Below, piece by piece: positions 37,030 to 48,116 of a stretch of 64,000 bases of DNA. Positions within the stretch are counted from its first letter, which is position 1. Each line of letters opens with the position of its first letter. The position numbers were made by a program, and so were the translations under genes. The notes under the pieces are model-generated. The model saw nothing but the letters and a program-made list of their open reading frames with translations. It did no database searches and had not been told where the DNA came from. The DNA comes from Heterocephalus glaber (lineage: Eukaryota; Chordata; Mammalia; Rodentia; Bathyergidae): positions 8,749,804 to 8,813,803 of the forward strand of contig NW_004624743.1 of assembly GCF_000247695.1 (NCBI RefSeq), given 5' to 3'.

Positions 37030-37446
37030 GGATGAAGTATGTGGTGGATATTTTGCTCAGATAATGCAGTTTTCCCCAGTTGTCCTATAAGGAAGAACTT
37101 GCTGTGTTGATCCTAGGTTTGCTGTTGGCAGATTACCTTTGGCTCTCAGTGCCTCAAGATGCTGCCTTAGCTAGCAGTAACCTCACCCAAAGCTGATCCT
37201 TTGTAGGGAAGGCCATCATTCTGTGACTAACAAGGGTGCCAGTGAGCATAAAGATGTTTTTGGCTCCAACACAGGGGAAGATTGAAGAACCATTTCAGCT
37301 CTAGAGCTACATGGCTTACAATGCATTTCCATTTTCTCTCTTTGACACCCTTCTTCCCCTATCACGGATGTCAATCCCAAGAATCTTCTTTAATAAATAT
37401 CTCTCTGATATTGAGTTTGCTTCCTAGGAAACCCAACCTACCACAA
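37030..37446 (+). mobile_element. Possible LTR (ERVL class), plus strand
   Basis: The right end has tcacggatgtcaatcccaag, aataaatatctctctgat, gagtttgcttcctaggaaac and cccaacctaccaca. This resembles the polyadenylation region and 3' end of old mammalian LTRs. The left boundary is uncertain. Confidence 0.4.
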
Positions 37447-38277
37447 TATATTAATAGTATAAATTTTAAAGACTTTAATTGCGAATTTCCTTTTACCTAC
37501 TAGATCCCTGAAATACGAGCATTTCTTCTACTATTTTTTTATAATAGACTACTCAACTATTAGCTACATCAGTCAGCATTGTAAAAATAATTACTCATAT
37601 TTGCTTGAAAAATACTACTTAGAAAGCACAGCAGAAAGCTCGGTTTTAGTCATGAATCTCTCTTCTATTTATCATTTGATCATATTTTTGGATAACTGCT
37701 TGCCAAAGCTAAAAATTTTAATCAGAGACATTTTTGAGTAGGAAAACCAAAACGGATGGCTTTGAAAGCAATAATTCTTTTTGTTGTTGTTTCTTTTTAC
37801 TCTTACATGGTTTAAAAATAGCAAACTGGAGTTTTAAATTTTAAATTGATAAAATTGCATTTGATCCTCGCCAAGTTTGCTCATATATTTTATAGATAAT
37901 ATTAGGTTAATTAATCTAATGCAAACACCATGAAGTTATTTATTTTTCTCCTCAGTTGAATGGCAAATATTAGCTTTAGTTACACAATGAACATAGGAAA
38001 TAATTATCTTGAGAGGGTTCACAATATTTCTTATGATAATTTGGTGCATTTACATAATATTTAAAAATATTTTGTACTCTTAGAGGAAAATTCCTCCATG
38101 CATACTCAAAATTAGAGCTCATTTCTTGATGTCTGTATATAATATTTTTTCTATAATACACAGATACAAGTACAGTGAAAGAAACATAGATTTTTTTTTT
38201 TCTTTGCTATTAATTTGTCTGATACTGATGTGGCTCTCATTTTCCTTCCTTCTTTTTGCCTTTAATCCTTTGTAAAG
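37447..38277. other. Unique AT-rich DNA, nothing recognised
   Basis: No supportable feature. There is a T run at 38192-38201. Confidence 0.5.
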
Positions 38278-38333
38278 AAAAAAATATATATAATATATAT
38301 ATATAATATATATTATATATATGTATATATCAT
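38278..38333. repeat. (TA)n-rich imperfect palindromic tract
   Basis: Alternating ta/at blocks with aa/tt interruptions over about 55 bp. Self-complementary and likely length-variable. Confidence 0.95.
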
Positions 38334-38399
38334 TCAGACCTTGTGAAAGATGTTAACAATACTAGTGGTTAATATTTGTTGAACTAATATATTTTTGTG

Positions 38400-38735
38400 A
38401 TTGCTCCACCTCCTTCACATGTATCAATTTAATTCTTACCAAAAAACTTTAGTCATAGGTGCATTCTTTAAACTATTTTTAAGACAGAAGATCACCTTTA
38501 TCTAGAATGCAGCAGAAGCGCTGTAAAAATAGTGTACATTATTAATATTTCCATTTTTGGAGGTAATATAATTTAACATAATTTAACGGGATAATCAGAA
38601 TAGATGCAAGTTAGGAGAGGAGAAGAAAAAAAAATCCAGAGGGTTAATATAAATATTTCAAACTCTTCTAAATGTGATATAAATAATTCAAAACTGAAGA
38701 AACTGAAGCACAGAAAGGTTTCTCTGCAGATCTCT
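38400..38735 (-). mobile_element. MIR fragments, minus strand, interrupted
   Basis: Piece one: atcaatttaattcttaccaa near 38423. Piece two: attattaatatttccatttt near 38538. Piece three: gaagaaactgaagcacagaa at about 38695. Together they keep the minus-strand MIR order but are separated by about 130 bp of unrelated sequence before the last piece. Confidence 0.45.
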
Positions 38736-39792
38736 TTAACATGAAGAATTATTATAGCTGTGTGTGTTTGTGTGTGCATGGAGGGAGGATTGCTTAAAAA
38801 CGGAGAGGATATTCACCGATCATCCAAGTAGTTGCCTGTGGGTGCTATAGAATGTGGTAGGTTTTCTTCTAATTTCCATAATTCCCAATTTTCTATAGTG
38901 CATATGCTTAAGTGTTTGAAATATGGAATTTGAAAGAGATTTAAATGCTAAAATCCTGTTTTCATAAATATTTATCTACCACCATGGCAAACAGCTATGC
39001 CCTAAGTTGCTTCTTTCCCCAGATAGGACTGTAGGGTGGATGTGTGTCCAACCTGAATGATGAGGAGGAGTGACACAACACAGACTCCAAAGCCTCCTTA
39101 TCAGATCCTGCCCACTACGAGGGAATGCCAGGACACATGCCTTCATACTCATTCATATTTTAATCTGGAAGCTCACCTTACTAATTTCACTAATAACAAC
39201 CTGACTACACTGCCGTTTTTTCCAGCTCTGTTTTAGGATTTTCTGAAGTAGACCCCCTGTATGTGAGGCACCCAGAGGCCAAAGCTGGGAACAAGAGCAC
39301 TATGTCACTGCCCTCTCCAAGTTCATAAGAGAGGAGGGGCACATGACTATTACAAGATAGTATTCAGATATTTCATTTCACTTGGCCTTTTAAAATTTAG
39401 TTTTTGAGAATGATAACATTAATATTATATCAAATTTCTGCTATAAGTAATTCATGTTCAATAGCTAGTAGATATTGAAATAATTAACTGCTTTAAGCTT
39501 TGCTTATCACAATCCAGTGGGCTTCATAAGTAAGGCCAAGTAAAGAAAGGAAATTTTTCAAACAACACAGGAGGAGGTGGAGATTTATCTTATTTCATGG
39601 GAAATATTAATTGGTAGTTGCATCTACACTGACAGCTAATCAAAGCTCTCACTCTCCCCAGTATGTGCATTTCCAAACTACATAATTAAACTTTATAGTT
39701 CCTGGAAAGTTTGGGTCTTTTATTTAATTGAAGACAGTGTGAGTTAGAATTTTTAAATTTTTAATCTTGTAATAAATTTCATCTATGGATAC
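38736..39792. other. Unique DNA, nothing recognised
   Basis: The slightly GC-richer 39000-39340 part contains no block I can place. Confidence 0.5.
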
Positions 39793-40105
39793 TGCTATGG
39801 TTTAGATGCAAAATGCCTACCCCCCAACATCTCAAGCATTCAAGATGGGTCCTGGTTAGGATAGGCAGGTCAATGGTGGTGTGACCTCAAAGGGTGTATT
39901 CTCATCCCCAGCTCCTCCCTCCATTCTCTCTGCTTCCTGGATGCCATGCAGGGAGCAGCTTTCTTCCATCACACCTTTTCTCCATGACATTTCTGCCATG
40001 GAGACTGGTGACCATGGACTGAACCCACTAAAACTATTTTAAAAATAAAGCTCTCTTCCTTTAAGTAGTAGGTAGTGTGTCTCAGCAATGGGAAAACTGA
40101 CAAAT
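39793..40105 (+). mobile_element. MaLR-type LTR, plus strand
   Basis: Starts tgctatggtttagatgcaaa (TG start). Its body includes ctccctccattctctctgct, atgccatgcagggagcagc and ttctgccatggagactggtg. It has ctgaacccactaaaactatt, the poly(A) signal aataaa at 40043-40048 and the end block gtgtctcagcaatgggaaaa. This is a nearly complete solo-LTR layout. Confidence 0.75.
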
Positions 40106-40224
40106 TCATGGACTAATGGGCATAACTACCTACTTGGAAATATTTACTGTCATTTTAAATTCATTTGTGAGTCACTTTGAACATATATACATTTCTTATC
40201 CCTTAATAATGTTACTGGTGAGAT

Positions 40225-40325
40225 GATCCTTTATGTGCCAATACCTTGAGGATAGGAATGGATTTGGGGTAGCCTCTAGCAAATGCTAAGTGCCTGGGAA
40301 ACATAATAAATATTTGATGATAAGA
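40225..40325 (+). mobile_element. L2 or MIR3 3' end, plus strand
   Basis: ccttgaggataggaatggat, then gcaaatgctaagtgcctggg and aataaatatttgatgata match the shared L2/MIR3 tail (cagtgcctggcacatag... aataaatatttgttgaa). Confidence 0.6.
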
Positions 40326-40611
40326 TGTTAGAGCAAGAGGAAAAAGCCAATTCTTACCCAAAGAAATTACACTCGCTATGGTCTTATTTGTATATTATTG
40401 TAACTGTACAAAAGTATTTTGTTAGAGACTCAGTTGTGTTAGTGCAGACACTTTCTGTGACACATATGTACCACAAGAAACAGAAATTTCATAAATATGC
40501 AGGTAATAAAAAACAAAATTCCCATTTTATCATATACCATATATCATTTTGTCATATCTAAATGTGTGATTTTACATTAAAGTTATATAATAGATTTACT
40601 TTCAGAACCAA
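40326..40611. other. Unique AT-rich DNA
   Basis: A 78-codon frame (40325-40561) is present but shows no recognisable domain. Confidence 0.5.
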
Positions 40612-40824
40612 ACCTTTAAATTTTTGTTGTTGTTCTGAGGATTGAATGCAAGGCTTTCCCAGTGAACTACATCTCCAGCCCTTTTTTACTTTCCTTTTGA
40701 GACAGGGTCCTCCTAAGTTGCTAAACTGCCCAGAGTGGGCTGGAACCTGGACTGGTTGGTGATCATCTTGATTTTGCCATTAGCAATGCTGCTATTACAG
40801 GTGGGCGGCATCATGCCTGTCTCC
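40612..40824 (-). mobile_element. B1-dID-type dimeric SINE, minus strand
   Basis: A partial ID (40636-40682; tgaactacatctccagccc) is joined to a diverged B1 monomer (40692-40815; gagacagggtcctcctaagt, then gctattacaggtggg). Its right end hosts the duplication of the next ID element. Confidence 0.8.
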
Positions 40825-40927
40825 AAATCTTACCTTTTTTTTTTTGGTACCGAGTATCGAATTTAGGTCCTTGCCCTTGCAGGGCAGGCGGCAGAACCAC
40901 TGAGCTACATCCCTGGCTAAATCTTAC
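40825..40927 (-). mobile_element. ID-type SINE, minus strand, with target-site duplications
   Basis: Poly-T at 40835-40845, then ggtaccgagtatcgaattta (B-box side) and accactgagctacatccctg (A-box side), ending near 40918. It is flanked by aaatcttac at 40825-40833 and 40919-40927. It inserted at the edge of the B1-dID copy, so it is younger. Confidence 0.92.
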
Positions 40928-41227
40928 TTTTTGACTAAACAATTTACCTATTATAGTGTACGTAACATCCATTATATGTGCCTTTAAAATATTTGAAAAA
41001 TATAGATGGTAATTTCTGTGTATGCAATTATTTCAGTTATCTAAAATTTGGGGCTGTTGTTAAAAATAGCAATTGAAATCATTACTTGAGAGTTTTTTCT
41101 ATGGTGGATGTTGTGAATGCTTCATAAGAAATCTGTTACACTAGATATTTATTATCTTTATGTGAAAGAGTTGATTTAAAAGAGATTAAATATTTTTTTT
41201 GCAAACTATCCTGCAGTTCATGGTAGA
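40928..41227. other. Unique AT-rich DNA
   Basis: Nothing recognised. Confidence 0.55.
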
Positions 41228-41555
41228 GTCGAATTTTTTTTTTGTATTAAATTCTTTTATTGGTACATTGTAGGTATACAACACAATTACATTTCTCATT
41301 GGGAATTGTACCTTTATATAATGCATCTTGGTTCTTATTTTTTCCCCATTCCTAGCCTTCCCTTCATGCCCTCCACCCTTCCCTATTTACAAAGACTTTA
41401 TTTCCATTTTTTCCATTTCTCATCATTTTTTCCTTTCCCTTCTTTCCTTCCCCTGCCCATCCCACTACCCCTACCCCTTTGGACCTTTTCTTCCTATTTT
41501 ACATTATAGATTATTCATTCTAATAATTGGTACATTTTAGGTATACACAAATTTA
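41228..41555 (-). mobile_element. L1 3' UTR, minus strand, with polypurine tract and an internal duplication
   Basis: Poly-T at 41234-41243 (A tail on minus), then the attcttttattggtacatt block, then a long pyrimidine-only stretch at 41340-41500, which is a polypurine tract on the minus strand. A segment of about 22 bp containing attggtacatt and aggtataca occurs at 41259-41280 and again at 41526-41547. This suggests a second abutting L1 tail or a duplicated 3' UTR segment. Confidence 0.7.
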
Positions 41556-42065
41556 AAGTTTTTAATCTATCTCCCAAGCTGGCCCTGCTGACCACATTGC
41601 TATAGTGACTCTATTATATATGGCATCTTGATAAACAAATATTTGTGATATAGGCCTTCTGAACATTTTAGATGATATCCTGAGGGACAGTCTCAGAATT
41701 ACAGATTCTAAAGCATGAGCTCTTTTTGAGGCTCTGAGCATATTTATCCAAATCATTTACCAAAAGAATTAAATTTACATTGCTATCTTAGTGCAGGGTA
41801 TTTTAATATTGATTAGTCCCAATAAGCCAACATATATTGATGGATTCAAATTTCAGGCATTTAAAAAAATTTTAAACAAATAATAATTTTAGTAAATAAT
41901 TTTTAATTTAAGAATGAACTATTTGCATTGTTGCTTGTGTGAATTTTCTATTATATTGCTGAGTTTATCTGCCAAATATTAGTGTCCATCTTACTTGATC
42001 TCTAAACTCTGATATGCTCAGGAGATTATCTTGTCTTTATCTGTGCACTAACAAGCTTTATATAC
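41556..42065. other. Unique AT-rich DNA
   Basis: Nothing recognised. Confidence 0.5.
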
Positions 42066-42180
42066 CCACTCTAAGACATCTGGCACAGTTCACGGCACTT
42101 TGTATTCACTCCTCATAATGACCTGAAGGACAGGCATGATGATTATTGCCATTTTCACAGATGAAAAAAATTGAAGCACC
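42066..42180 (-). mobile_element. MIR fragment, minus strand
   Basis: cactcctcataatgacctga, gatgattattgccattttca and cagatgaaaaaaattgaagc match the minus-strand MIR core (cctcacaacaaccc... attttacagatgaggaaactgagg). Confidence 0.7.
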
Positions 42181-42185
42181 ATTAA

Positions 42186-42571
42186 TGTTTAGAACTAAAA
42201 TGTACCCCAAATTCTCATGTGATTGGAAGATGATTGTATCAAGGATGGATTCTACTTATTAATAGATTCCTCCATTGAGGAATTCAATAGCTGAATGCGC
42301 TCTTGGCAGGTGGAGCGTGGTTGGAGTTTGGTGCCTGGAGGCCTGACCTGGAAGACTTTATTCTTGTCCATGGCTCCTCCTCACTTGCTTTCTAGGTGTC
42401 ATGAGTTGAGCAGCTTTTTCCTGCCAGGCCCTTCTGCATTGCCATTTCTGTCTTGGAACCAGCCAACCACAGACCGAATCCTCCAAAAACTGTGAGCCAA
42501 AATAAACCTTTCCTAGTTTATGTGTGGGTGTCAGATATTTTACCCCAGTGATAGGAAAGTGACTAATGCAA
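42186..42571 (+). mobile_element. MaLR-type LTR, plus strand
   Basis: Begins tgtttagaactaaaatgtac. Its body includes ggattctacttattaataga, a ctcctcctcacttgctttct block and ccatttctgtcttggaacca. Its end part has aaaactgtgagccaaaataa with aataaa at 42501-42506, then the gataggaaagtgactaatg terminus. This is the standard MaLR order of U3, polyadenylation signal and end. Confidence 0.75.
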
Positions 42572-42756
42572 ACACAGACAGCTTTAAAATTTTTCTCCAG
42601 GCCACAAATCTGGTAAGTTAGGATGTCAAGCACTGGCAAGCTTGCTCCAGCAATCACGTGTTTATAGTATGGACATCTTGCAAATATTTCCCCAAATTCA
42701 CATTTTCTATTTTATTGAGTTTATTATTACATATATAAAAATTAAATTTAATGTAC

Positions 42757-43621
42757 NNNNNNNNNNNNNNNNNNNNNNNNNNNNNNNNNNNNNNNNNNNN
42801 NNNNNNNNNNNNNNNNNNNNNNNNNNNNNNNNNNNNNNNNNNNNNNNNNNNNNNNNNNNNNNNNNNNNNNNNNNNNNNNNNNNNNNNNNNNNNNNNNNNN
42901 NNNNNNNNNNNNNNNNNNNNNNNNNNNNNNNNNNNNNNNNNNNNNNNNNNNNNNNNNNNNNNNNNNNNNNNNNNNNNNNNNNNNNNNNNNNNNNNNNNNN
43001 NNNNNNNNNNNNNNNNNNNNNNNNNNNNNNNNNNNNNNNNNNNNNNNNNNNNNNNNNNNNNNNNNNNNNNNNNNNNNNNNNNNNNNNNNNNNNNNNNNNN
43101 NNNNNNNNNNNNNNNNNNNNNNNNNNNNNNNNNNNNNNNNNNNNNNNNNNNNNNNNNNNNNNNNNNNNNNNNNNNNNNNNNNNNNNNNNNNNNNNNNNNN
43201 NNNNNNNNNNNNNNNNNNNNNNNNNNNNNNNNNNNNNNNNNNNNNNNNNNNNNNNNNNNNNNNNNNNNNNNNNNNNNNNNNNNNNNNNNNNNNNNNNNNN
43301 NNNNNNNNNNNNNNNNNNNNNNNNNNNNNNNNNNNNNNNNNNNNNNNNNNNNNNNNNNNNNNNNNNNNNNNNNNNNNNNNNNNNNNNNNNNNNNNNNNNN
43401 NNNNNNNNNNNNNNNNNNNNNNNNNNNNNNNNNNNNNNNNNNNNNNNNNNNNNNNNNNNNNNNNNNNNNNNNNNNNNNNNNNNNNNNNNNNNNNNNNNNN
43501 NNNNNNNNNNNNNNNNNNNNNNNNNNNNNNNNNNNNNNNNNNNNNNNNNNNNNNNNNNNNNNNNNNNNNNNNNNNNNNNNNNNNNNNNNNNNNNNNNNNN
43601 NNNNNNNNNNNNNNNNNNNNN
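42757..43621. other. Assembly gap (865 N)
   Basis: All bases are N. Any open frame spanning it is an artefact. The flanks (AT-rich left, ordinary sequence right) do not reveal what is missing. Confidence 1.
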
Positions 43622-43949
43622 TCATTGCTATTAATCTCCTGAGATTGTTTTTGTATGGTTTTGTTCTTGTATCTCTTGGGACATCTCTTTATGCATTGTG
43701 GGTGTCACATATGAGCAATCCTTTGCAGCTGAGGCTGCCCCAGGCTTATAGGTAGACCTCTCTAAGAAACCTCCTAATACACCAATATTAATTTTGTCAT
43801 TCATCTTTGGTGCATAATAAGGGACCCTTACCAGAGTTTAGGTTTAATCCCCAGATAGGTTAAATTCAGAAACATATTCTTAGAATATTATGACATGAAC
43901 TTATATTTAATAAAACATTAAATATAAGTAAATTTTGAAAGTAAAGATT
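43622..43949. other. Unique DNA right of the gap
   Basis: Nothing recognised. Confidence 0.5.
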
Positions 43950-44050
43950 TTTATTCATTGGTCACTATTGTATCTTCAACTCTTCCATCAACACCTAAGA
44001 CACTGGTAGTTGTTCAACAAGTACTGTTCAAAAAGCAAATGAATAGTTTG
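43950..44050 (+). mobile_element. Possible L2 3' end, plus strand
   Basis: tcactattgtatcttcaact, then acactggtagttgttcaaca and aagcaaatgaatag fit the L2 tail order (tgtatccccagtgcc... tagtaggcactcaataaa). Confidence 0.45.
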
Positions 44051-44104
44051 TTATATGCTAATATAAAGTAATCCTTTAGGTAAAATAACCCACTTATCTC
44101 AGGA

Positions 44105-44258
44105 GCTGAAAAGTTAAGTCAGTTTTATTGTCATTCATCTCACAGATTAGAAAACAAACATTCAGAGAATTTAAGTAAGTTGCCTAATTTTTCATAGTTG
44201 GTGAATGTTGGATCTGGAATTTAAAGCCACACGGTCTGGTTTAGAGTTCATGCAAGCA
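44105..44258 (-). mobile_element. MIR, minus strand
   Basis: ctcacagattagaaaacaaa, gagaatttaagtaagttgcc, tcatagttggtgaatgttgg and atctggaatttaaagccac follow the MIR core on the minus strand with good colinearity. Confidence 0.8.
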
Positions 44259-44344
44259 AGCTGTGCGTCCTCTCAGAACATAACACTCTGAGGGTTCTGA
44301 GAGGAAAAAGCAACTGTTAGAAATGTTTTTCACAGCTCTACTGC

Positions 44345-44660
44345 TGCTCAAATCTTTCATTCATGTCTTTAGCAAACCTGTATTGAACACCTACCTGTAA
44401 TGTGCCTACTTTATATCCTGGGATTATACTACAACGGTTAAAAAAAGAGTCAAGTGGCGTGTTCAATCCTAATGGGGAAGGAAAAAAAAACCCCAAACTG
44501 TGTCAATTGGGAAATAAATAACATCATTCTGAAGAACGTTTGGTGCTGTGTGGAGAATTTAAATAAGTTGGTCAATGATGGCTCTTTTAGGGAGGAGGTG
44601 CTCTCCACTGGAAAATCTGGGGCTGATTGATGTAGGCAGGATCAATTAGCAAGTGCTACA
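44345..44660 (+). mobile_element. L2 LINE 3' region, plus strand
   Basis: caaacctgtattgaacacct, acctgtaatgtgcctacttt and cctgggattatactacaacg correspond to the L2 block attgagcacctactatgtgc... ctggggatac. The following tttagggaggaggtgctctc part matches the later L2 block. Confidence 0.65.
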
Positions 44661-45070
44661 GCCCTGAGTCAGAAAAAGCTCAGCAAGTTTGTTTGAAGGC
44701 CATACAATACTCAGTGCACCCAGTGTCCAGAGGGAAATGGGAGCCAGATTGAAAGTCTATCAAAGTCGTTTTTATTTCTTTGCAATTCATACAGCTTCCA
44801 GAGAAAAGGAGTTTAATGTAGGCAACTTATACTGAATATAAACCAATATAAAAGGATATAAAGACATATTTAAAAGATATAAAGAAACGTAAAATCCTAA
44901 TGCCTCTACTCAAATGTGAGTTATTTCAATTTTCAACAATAGTTAAAAAACAAAGACGAAAAATATAGGGTAAGCTACTGTTATAAAGCCTGTAAAAGAT
45001 GAATTTAAAACAAATCACTAGGGATCTCAGACTGGCTACAGAAAAATTGCTTAACACTGGCATTGGCTTT
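44661..45070. other. Unique DNA, nothing recognised
   Basis: No supportable feature. Confidence 0.5.
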
Positions 45071-45200
45071 CAAGAGAAATCATGGAATCTCCTCTCTGGA
45101 GGTTGTTTTAAATAGGATTAGACATATTCACTCAATGTAGCCTTGACTGAAATCTCCACTGACCTCCCAAGGTCTTGCCAGTCCTATGATTCTGTGATAA
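45071..45200 (+). mobile_element. CR1/L3-like ancient LINE 3' end, plus strand
   Basis: catggaatctcctctctgga, ggttgttttaaataggatta, ctgacctcccaaggtcttgc and cctatgattctgtgataaa keep the order of the CR1-clade 3' end (gaatctccttcctggaggt... caaggtcccttcc... attctgtgat). The terminal attctgtgat-type block is characteristic of the clade. Confidence 0.65.
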
Positions 45201-45777
45201 AATTAGACTTTCATCGGGCAAAAACAACACGGGGTTCATCATGCCAGCTGCAACCTGGAATAATTGGAAGGGACTGATTTTGGAGTAGTACACCTCCTAC
45301 AGCTGAGACAAGATGCAATTAACAGATCCCCAAACCTCTCTTATTTCATGCTGTACTGAGTACTTTGCTGGTTTCCAGCCAATAATGGCTTGTATCAGTG
45401 ATACAAGCAAAGTCAAGTGTTCTGATTCATGATTAAATAGTAGATGTCTTTATTAGCCGCTGACCTTGCTTTGAACAGGATGGCCGCAAAAATTGTGTAC
45501 TTATTAGCTGATTCTTTGATCCTTGAAAATATTAACCAGATGAATCCAATAATACATTTTTATTTGGCTTCTGTTCCACCGTTCTGAAGATGAAATAACT
45601 CAAGTTTCTATGCCACAAGCCTTAACCTCATTAAGATTCTCAGCTCAACTGTTCAGATACTTAATCATCAGCATTTACCAATTGTGCTCTCTGATTTAAC
45701 AATTCCTACTTTGAAGAAAAATCCAGCAAATGTTTTTTGTATGTTATTCTTATTTAGATATAACTGGGCATAGAGAT
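45201..45777. other. Unique DNA, nothing recognised
   Basis: No supportable feature. Confidence 0.5.
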
Positions 45778-45940
45778 TAGACCACAGCACTAGAATGACA
45801 CAGACCTGGGTCAGGGCTGGTTCCTTCTCACTCACAATGTGTGAACTGGAGAAAGTTTTGAGCTTTGATTTCTTTATCTGTGCATTAGGGATAATATTAG
45901 TACCTGTGTAAGACTTCAGAGATAATGTAAAATAGCTCTC
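45778..45940 (+). mobile_element. MIR, plus strand
   Basis: actagaatgacacagacctg, then tgagctttgatttctttatc, tgtgcattagggataatatt and agtacctgtgtaagacttca are colinear with MIR (...cctgggttcaaatcc... cagtttcctcatctgtaaaatggggataataatagtacct). Confidence 0.75.
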
Positions 45941-46004
45941 TTCCCTCATCTTTTACATCCCTGTTATTTGACATGAAACACTATCAGATACAGTTCTCTC
46001 CTTG

Positions 46005-46168
46005 CTGTAAATGTGCTCACTTGTTTATGGTCTTTTTCTCCCCACCTTCACACACATAAATCCAGATGCAAGTTCCATGAAGACAGGGATGCTCTTTGGC
46101 TTGCTCACAATACCTATAAGGAATCCACCCATGGATGTCCCTGAAACATAATTGTGGAGCAAATGAAA
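46005..46168 (+). mobile_element. L2 LINE 3' end, plus strand
   Basis: gcaagttccatgaagacagg, gatgctctttggcttgctca and caatacctataaggaatcca match the L2 tail (aagctccatgagggcaggga...). Confidence 0.65.
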
Positions 46169-46304
46169 GCATGGAAACATTGCATCCAGCAGTATTTACT
46201 ATGGTATCAGTATTCCATAAAATGTTAGCTGATTTTTTTTCTTCTTAGAAACAATAGAATATTTAGGTATGTCCATCATTTCATCCTCGGAGCAGCCTGA
46301 AGCC

Positions 46305-46445
46305 AAAAGCAGTGTAAGAAGAGACTGCATAATTGTCCAAGAGGTTCTGGGTTTTTCAACAATAGTACAATTTTGGGTAAGCCATTTTATCTATGTGATG
46401 TCCTTTCCTATGTGAAATTCTCTGAGATCTATGGTCCAGTTAGCA
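46305..46445 (+). mobile_element. Possible MIR, plus strand
   Basis: acaattttgggtaagccatt and the cctatgtgaaattctctgag region fit a diverged MIR core (gaccttgggcaagtcactt...). Confidence 0.4.
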
Positions 46446-46751
46446 TTGTCGTTTTGTGTGTATTTAAATATACTTTATGTTTCTTAGTAAAATGTATGCA
46501 AAGAAAACACATACTTATGCTGTTAGATGCTCTCTAAAATAGCCTCAACCTGTACTTGTGGCAGCTCCAATAAATCTCACTTTAAAATTATGAAATCAAG
46601 AAATAGGGAGATCAAAGCATGTGTGGAACATTCCCAGTGAGGCTCTTCACTGCTTCTCCATTTGCCAAATCACATTCCAAGAGAGGGAAAGAGGAAAACC
46701 CTCCAGGTTGGTCCTGGATCATATTATTCTTTCTTATATTTCATAGTATGT

Positions 46752-47130
46752 GTCTGTTGGTATTAGTTTTACCTTGCTATAATAGAATACCAGAGGGGAT
46801 TAACTTTTAAAGAATAAAAGTTTATTTTGGCTCACGGTTTTTGAGGATCCAGTTCAAGATCAGACAGCATCATCATTCTGTGCCTCTAGGCAGGGCAGAA
46901 CAACATGTAAAGTTATGTGGCAGAGCGGACAGGTTACATGGTGAGCAAAGATCAAAGAGAGAGACAGAAAGAAGCCAGGGTCTACAATCTCCCTCCAAGG
47001 CATGCCTCCACTTACCTAAGGACTTCCCATGAGATGCCATTTCCTCAAGGTCCACAGTAGCTCCCAGCGTGTCACCGTGGGGGCCAGGCCTCTTAGCACA
47101 TAGACTTGGGTGGGCACTATCTAAGCCAAG
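46752..47130 (-). mobile_element. MaLR-type LTR, minus strand
   Basis: ttttaccttgctataataga, ataccagaggggattaactt, aaagtttattttggctcacg and the gcagagcggacaggttacat block are the reverse complement of a MaLR LTR, in the same order as 6236-6575 and 59932-60272. Confidence 0.7.
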
Positions 47131-47444
47131 GACTGTTCTGGAACAAGTGTTTCTTCAATCTTCAGTGCTTCTTCATAGCCACTTTTCCTTATGTTCACAC
47201 TTCCTTTACTTATCCACTAGGTCCATAATACATATTCAGGCCTCAAGAATTGGCTAAGCCAAGGTTGGGTAAGAAAGCAGTTCAAAGCCTGAGACTCAGA
47301 TTTTGGAAAGAGGAACAGCAAAACTGTACTCTGGACAGTCAAATGGCAACACAGCTCCTCTCCTTTTTAAATTTTAAATAGTTATGTACATTCAAGGTAA
47401 AAACATACCTGAACATGCATTTAAATAATTTTTATTTATTTAAT
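47131..47444. other. Unique DNA
   Basis: Nothing recognised. It may include the outer end of the LTR on the left. Confidence 0.45.
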
Positions 47445-48116
47445 CATGGCCCCCTTATCCACAGCTTCACCTTAAGTAGTTTGTTGTCTACATCCTGAAA
47501 GCATTAAAATGAACATTCCAGAGATTAACAATTCCTAAGTTTTAGGTGATGTGCCAGTCTGAGTAGCATGATAAAAATCTCCCCCTTGCTGCCCTCCTTG
47601 CAACAAGAATCCTCCCCTTTCCCAGCAAACCCACAAACACTTGCTACCTGAACAGTAGGTGCTTAGTAGCAACCGAGTTGGCAGAATTACTGTCCTGGTA
47701 ACCCAGCATTGTCACTTTACCTACAATGGTCCCAAGGCACAACAGCAGTGGGGTGGACAATCCAGATCCGCCAAACAAAAGCAGTAAGTGCTTTCTTTAA
47801 ATGAAAACATGAAAAGTTTCAGTTTAACAAGGAAAGAAAAAATTGTATGCTTAGATACTGAAACCTGTCAGACAATTAAGATATTATAATAAAAAAAAGA
47901 CCACGTTCACATAACTTTTATTCCAGTATACAGTTATCATTGTTCTATTTTATTATTATCGCTAGTGTCCTATTAGGACTAACTTATAAACTAAACTTTA
48001 TCACGGGTGCGCATATATAGGGAAATATAATATACATAGTGCTTAATATTAGCCATGGGTTCAAGCATCCACTGGAGCTTTAGAATGTGTTCCTCATGAA
48101 TAAGGTAGGGCTCAGT
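47445..48116. mobile_element. Tigger/pogo-like DNA transposon remnant (non-autonomous)
   Basis: Inverted ends: the left end has ggcccccttatccacagc, and the right end reads taaggtagggctcag, whose complement is an imperfect copy of the left. Internal blocks near the right end (ataaactaaactttatcacg, caagcatccactggagcttt) match the well-known mammalian Tigger-type sequence. No transposase frame remains. Length is about 670 bp. Confidence 0.6.

Noticed and set aside
42642..43755. Three open frames of more than 320 codons
   Set aside because: They consist almost wholly of N's in the assembly gap and carry no sequence information.
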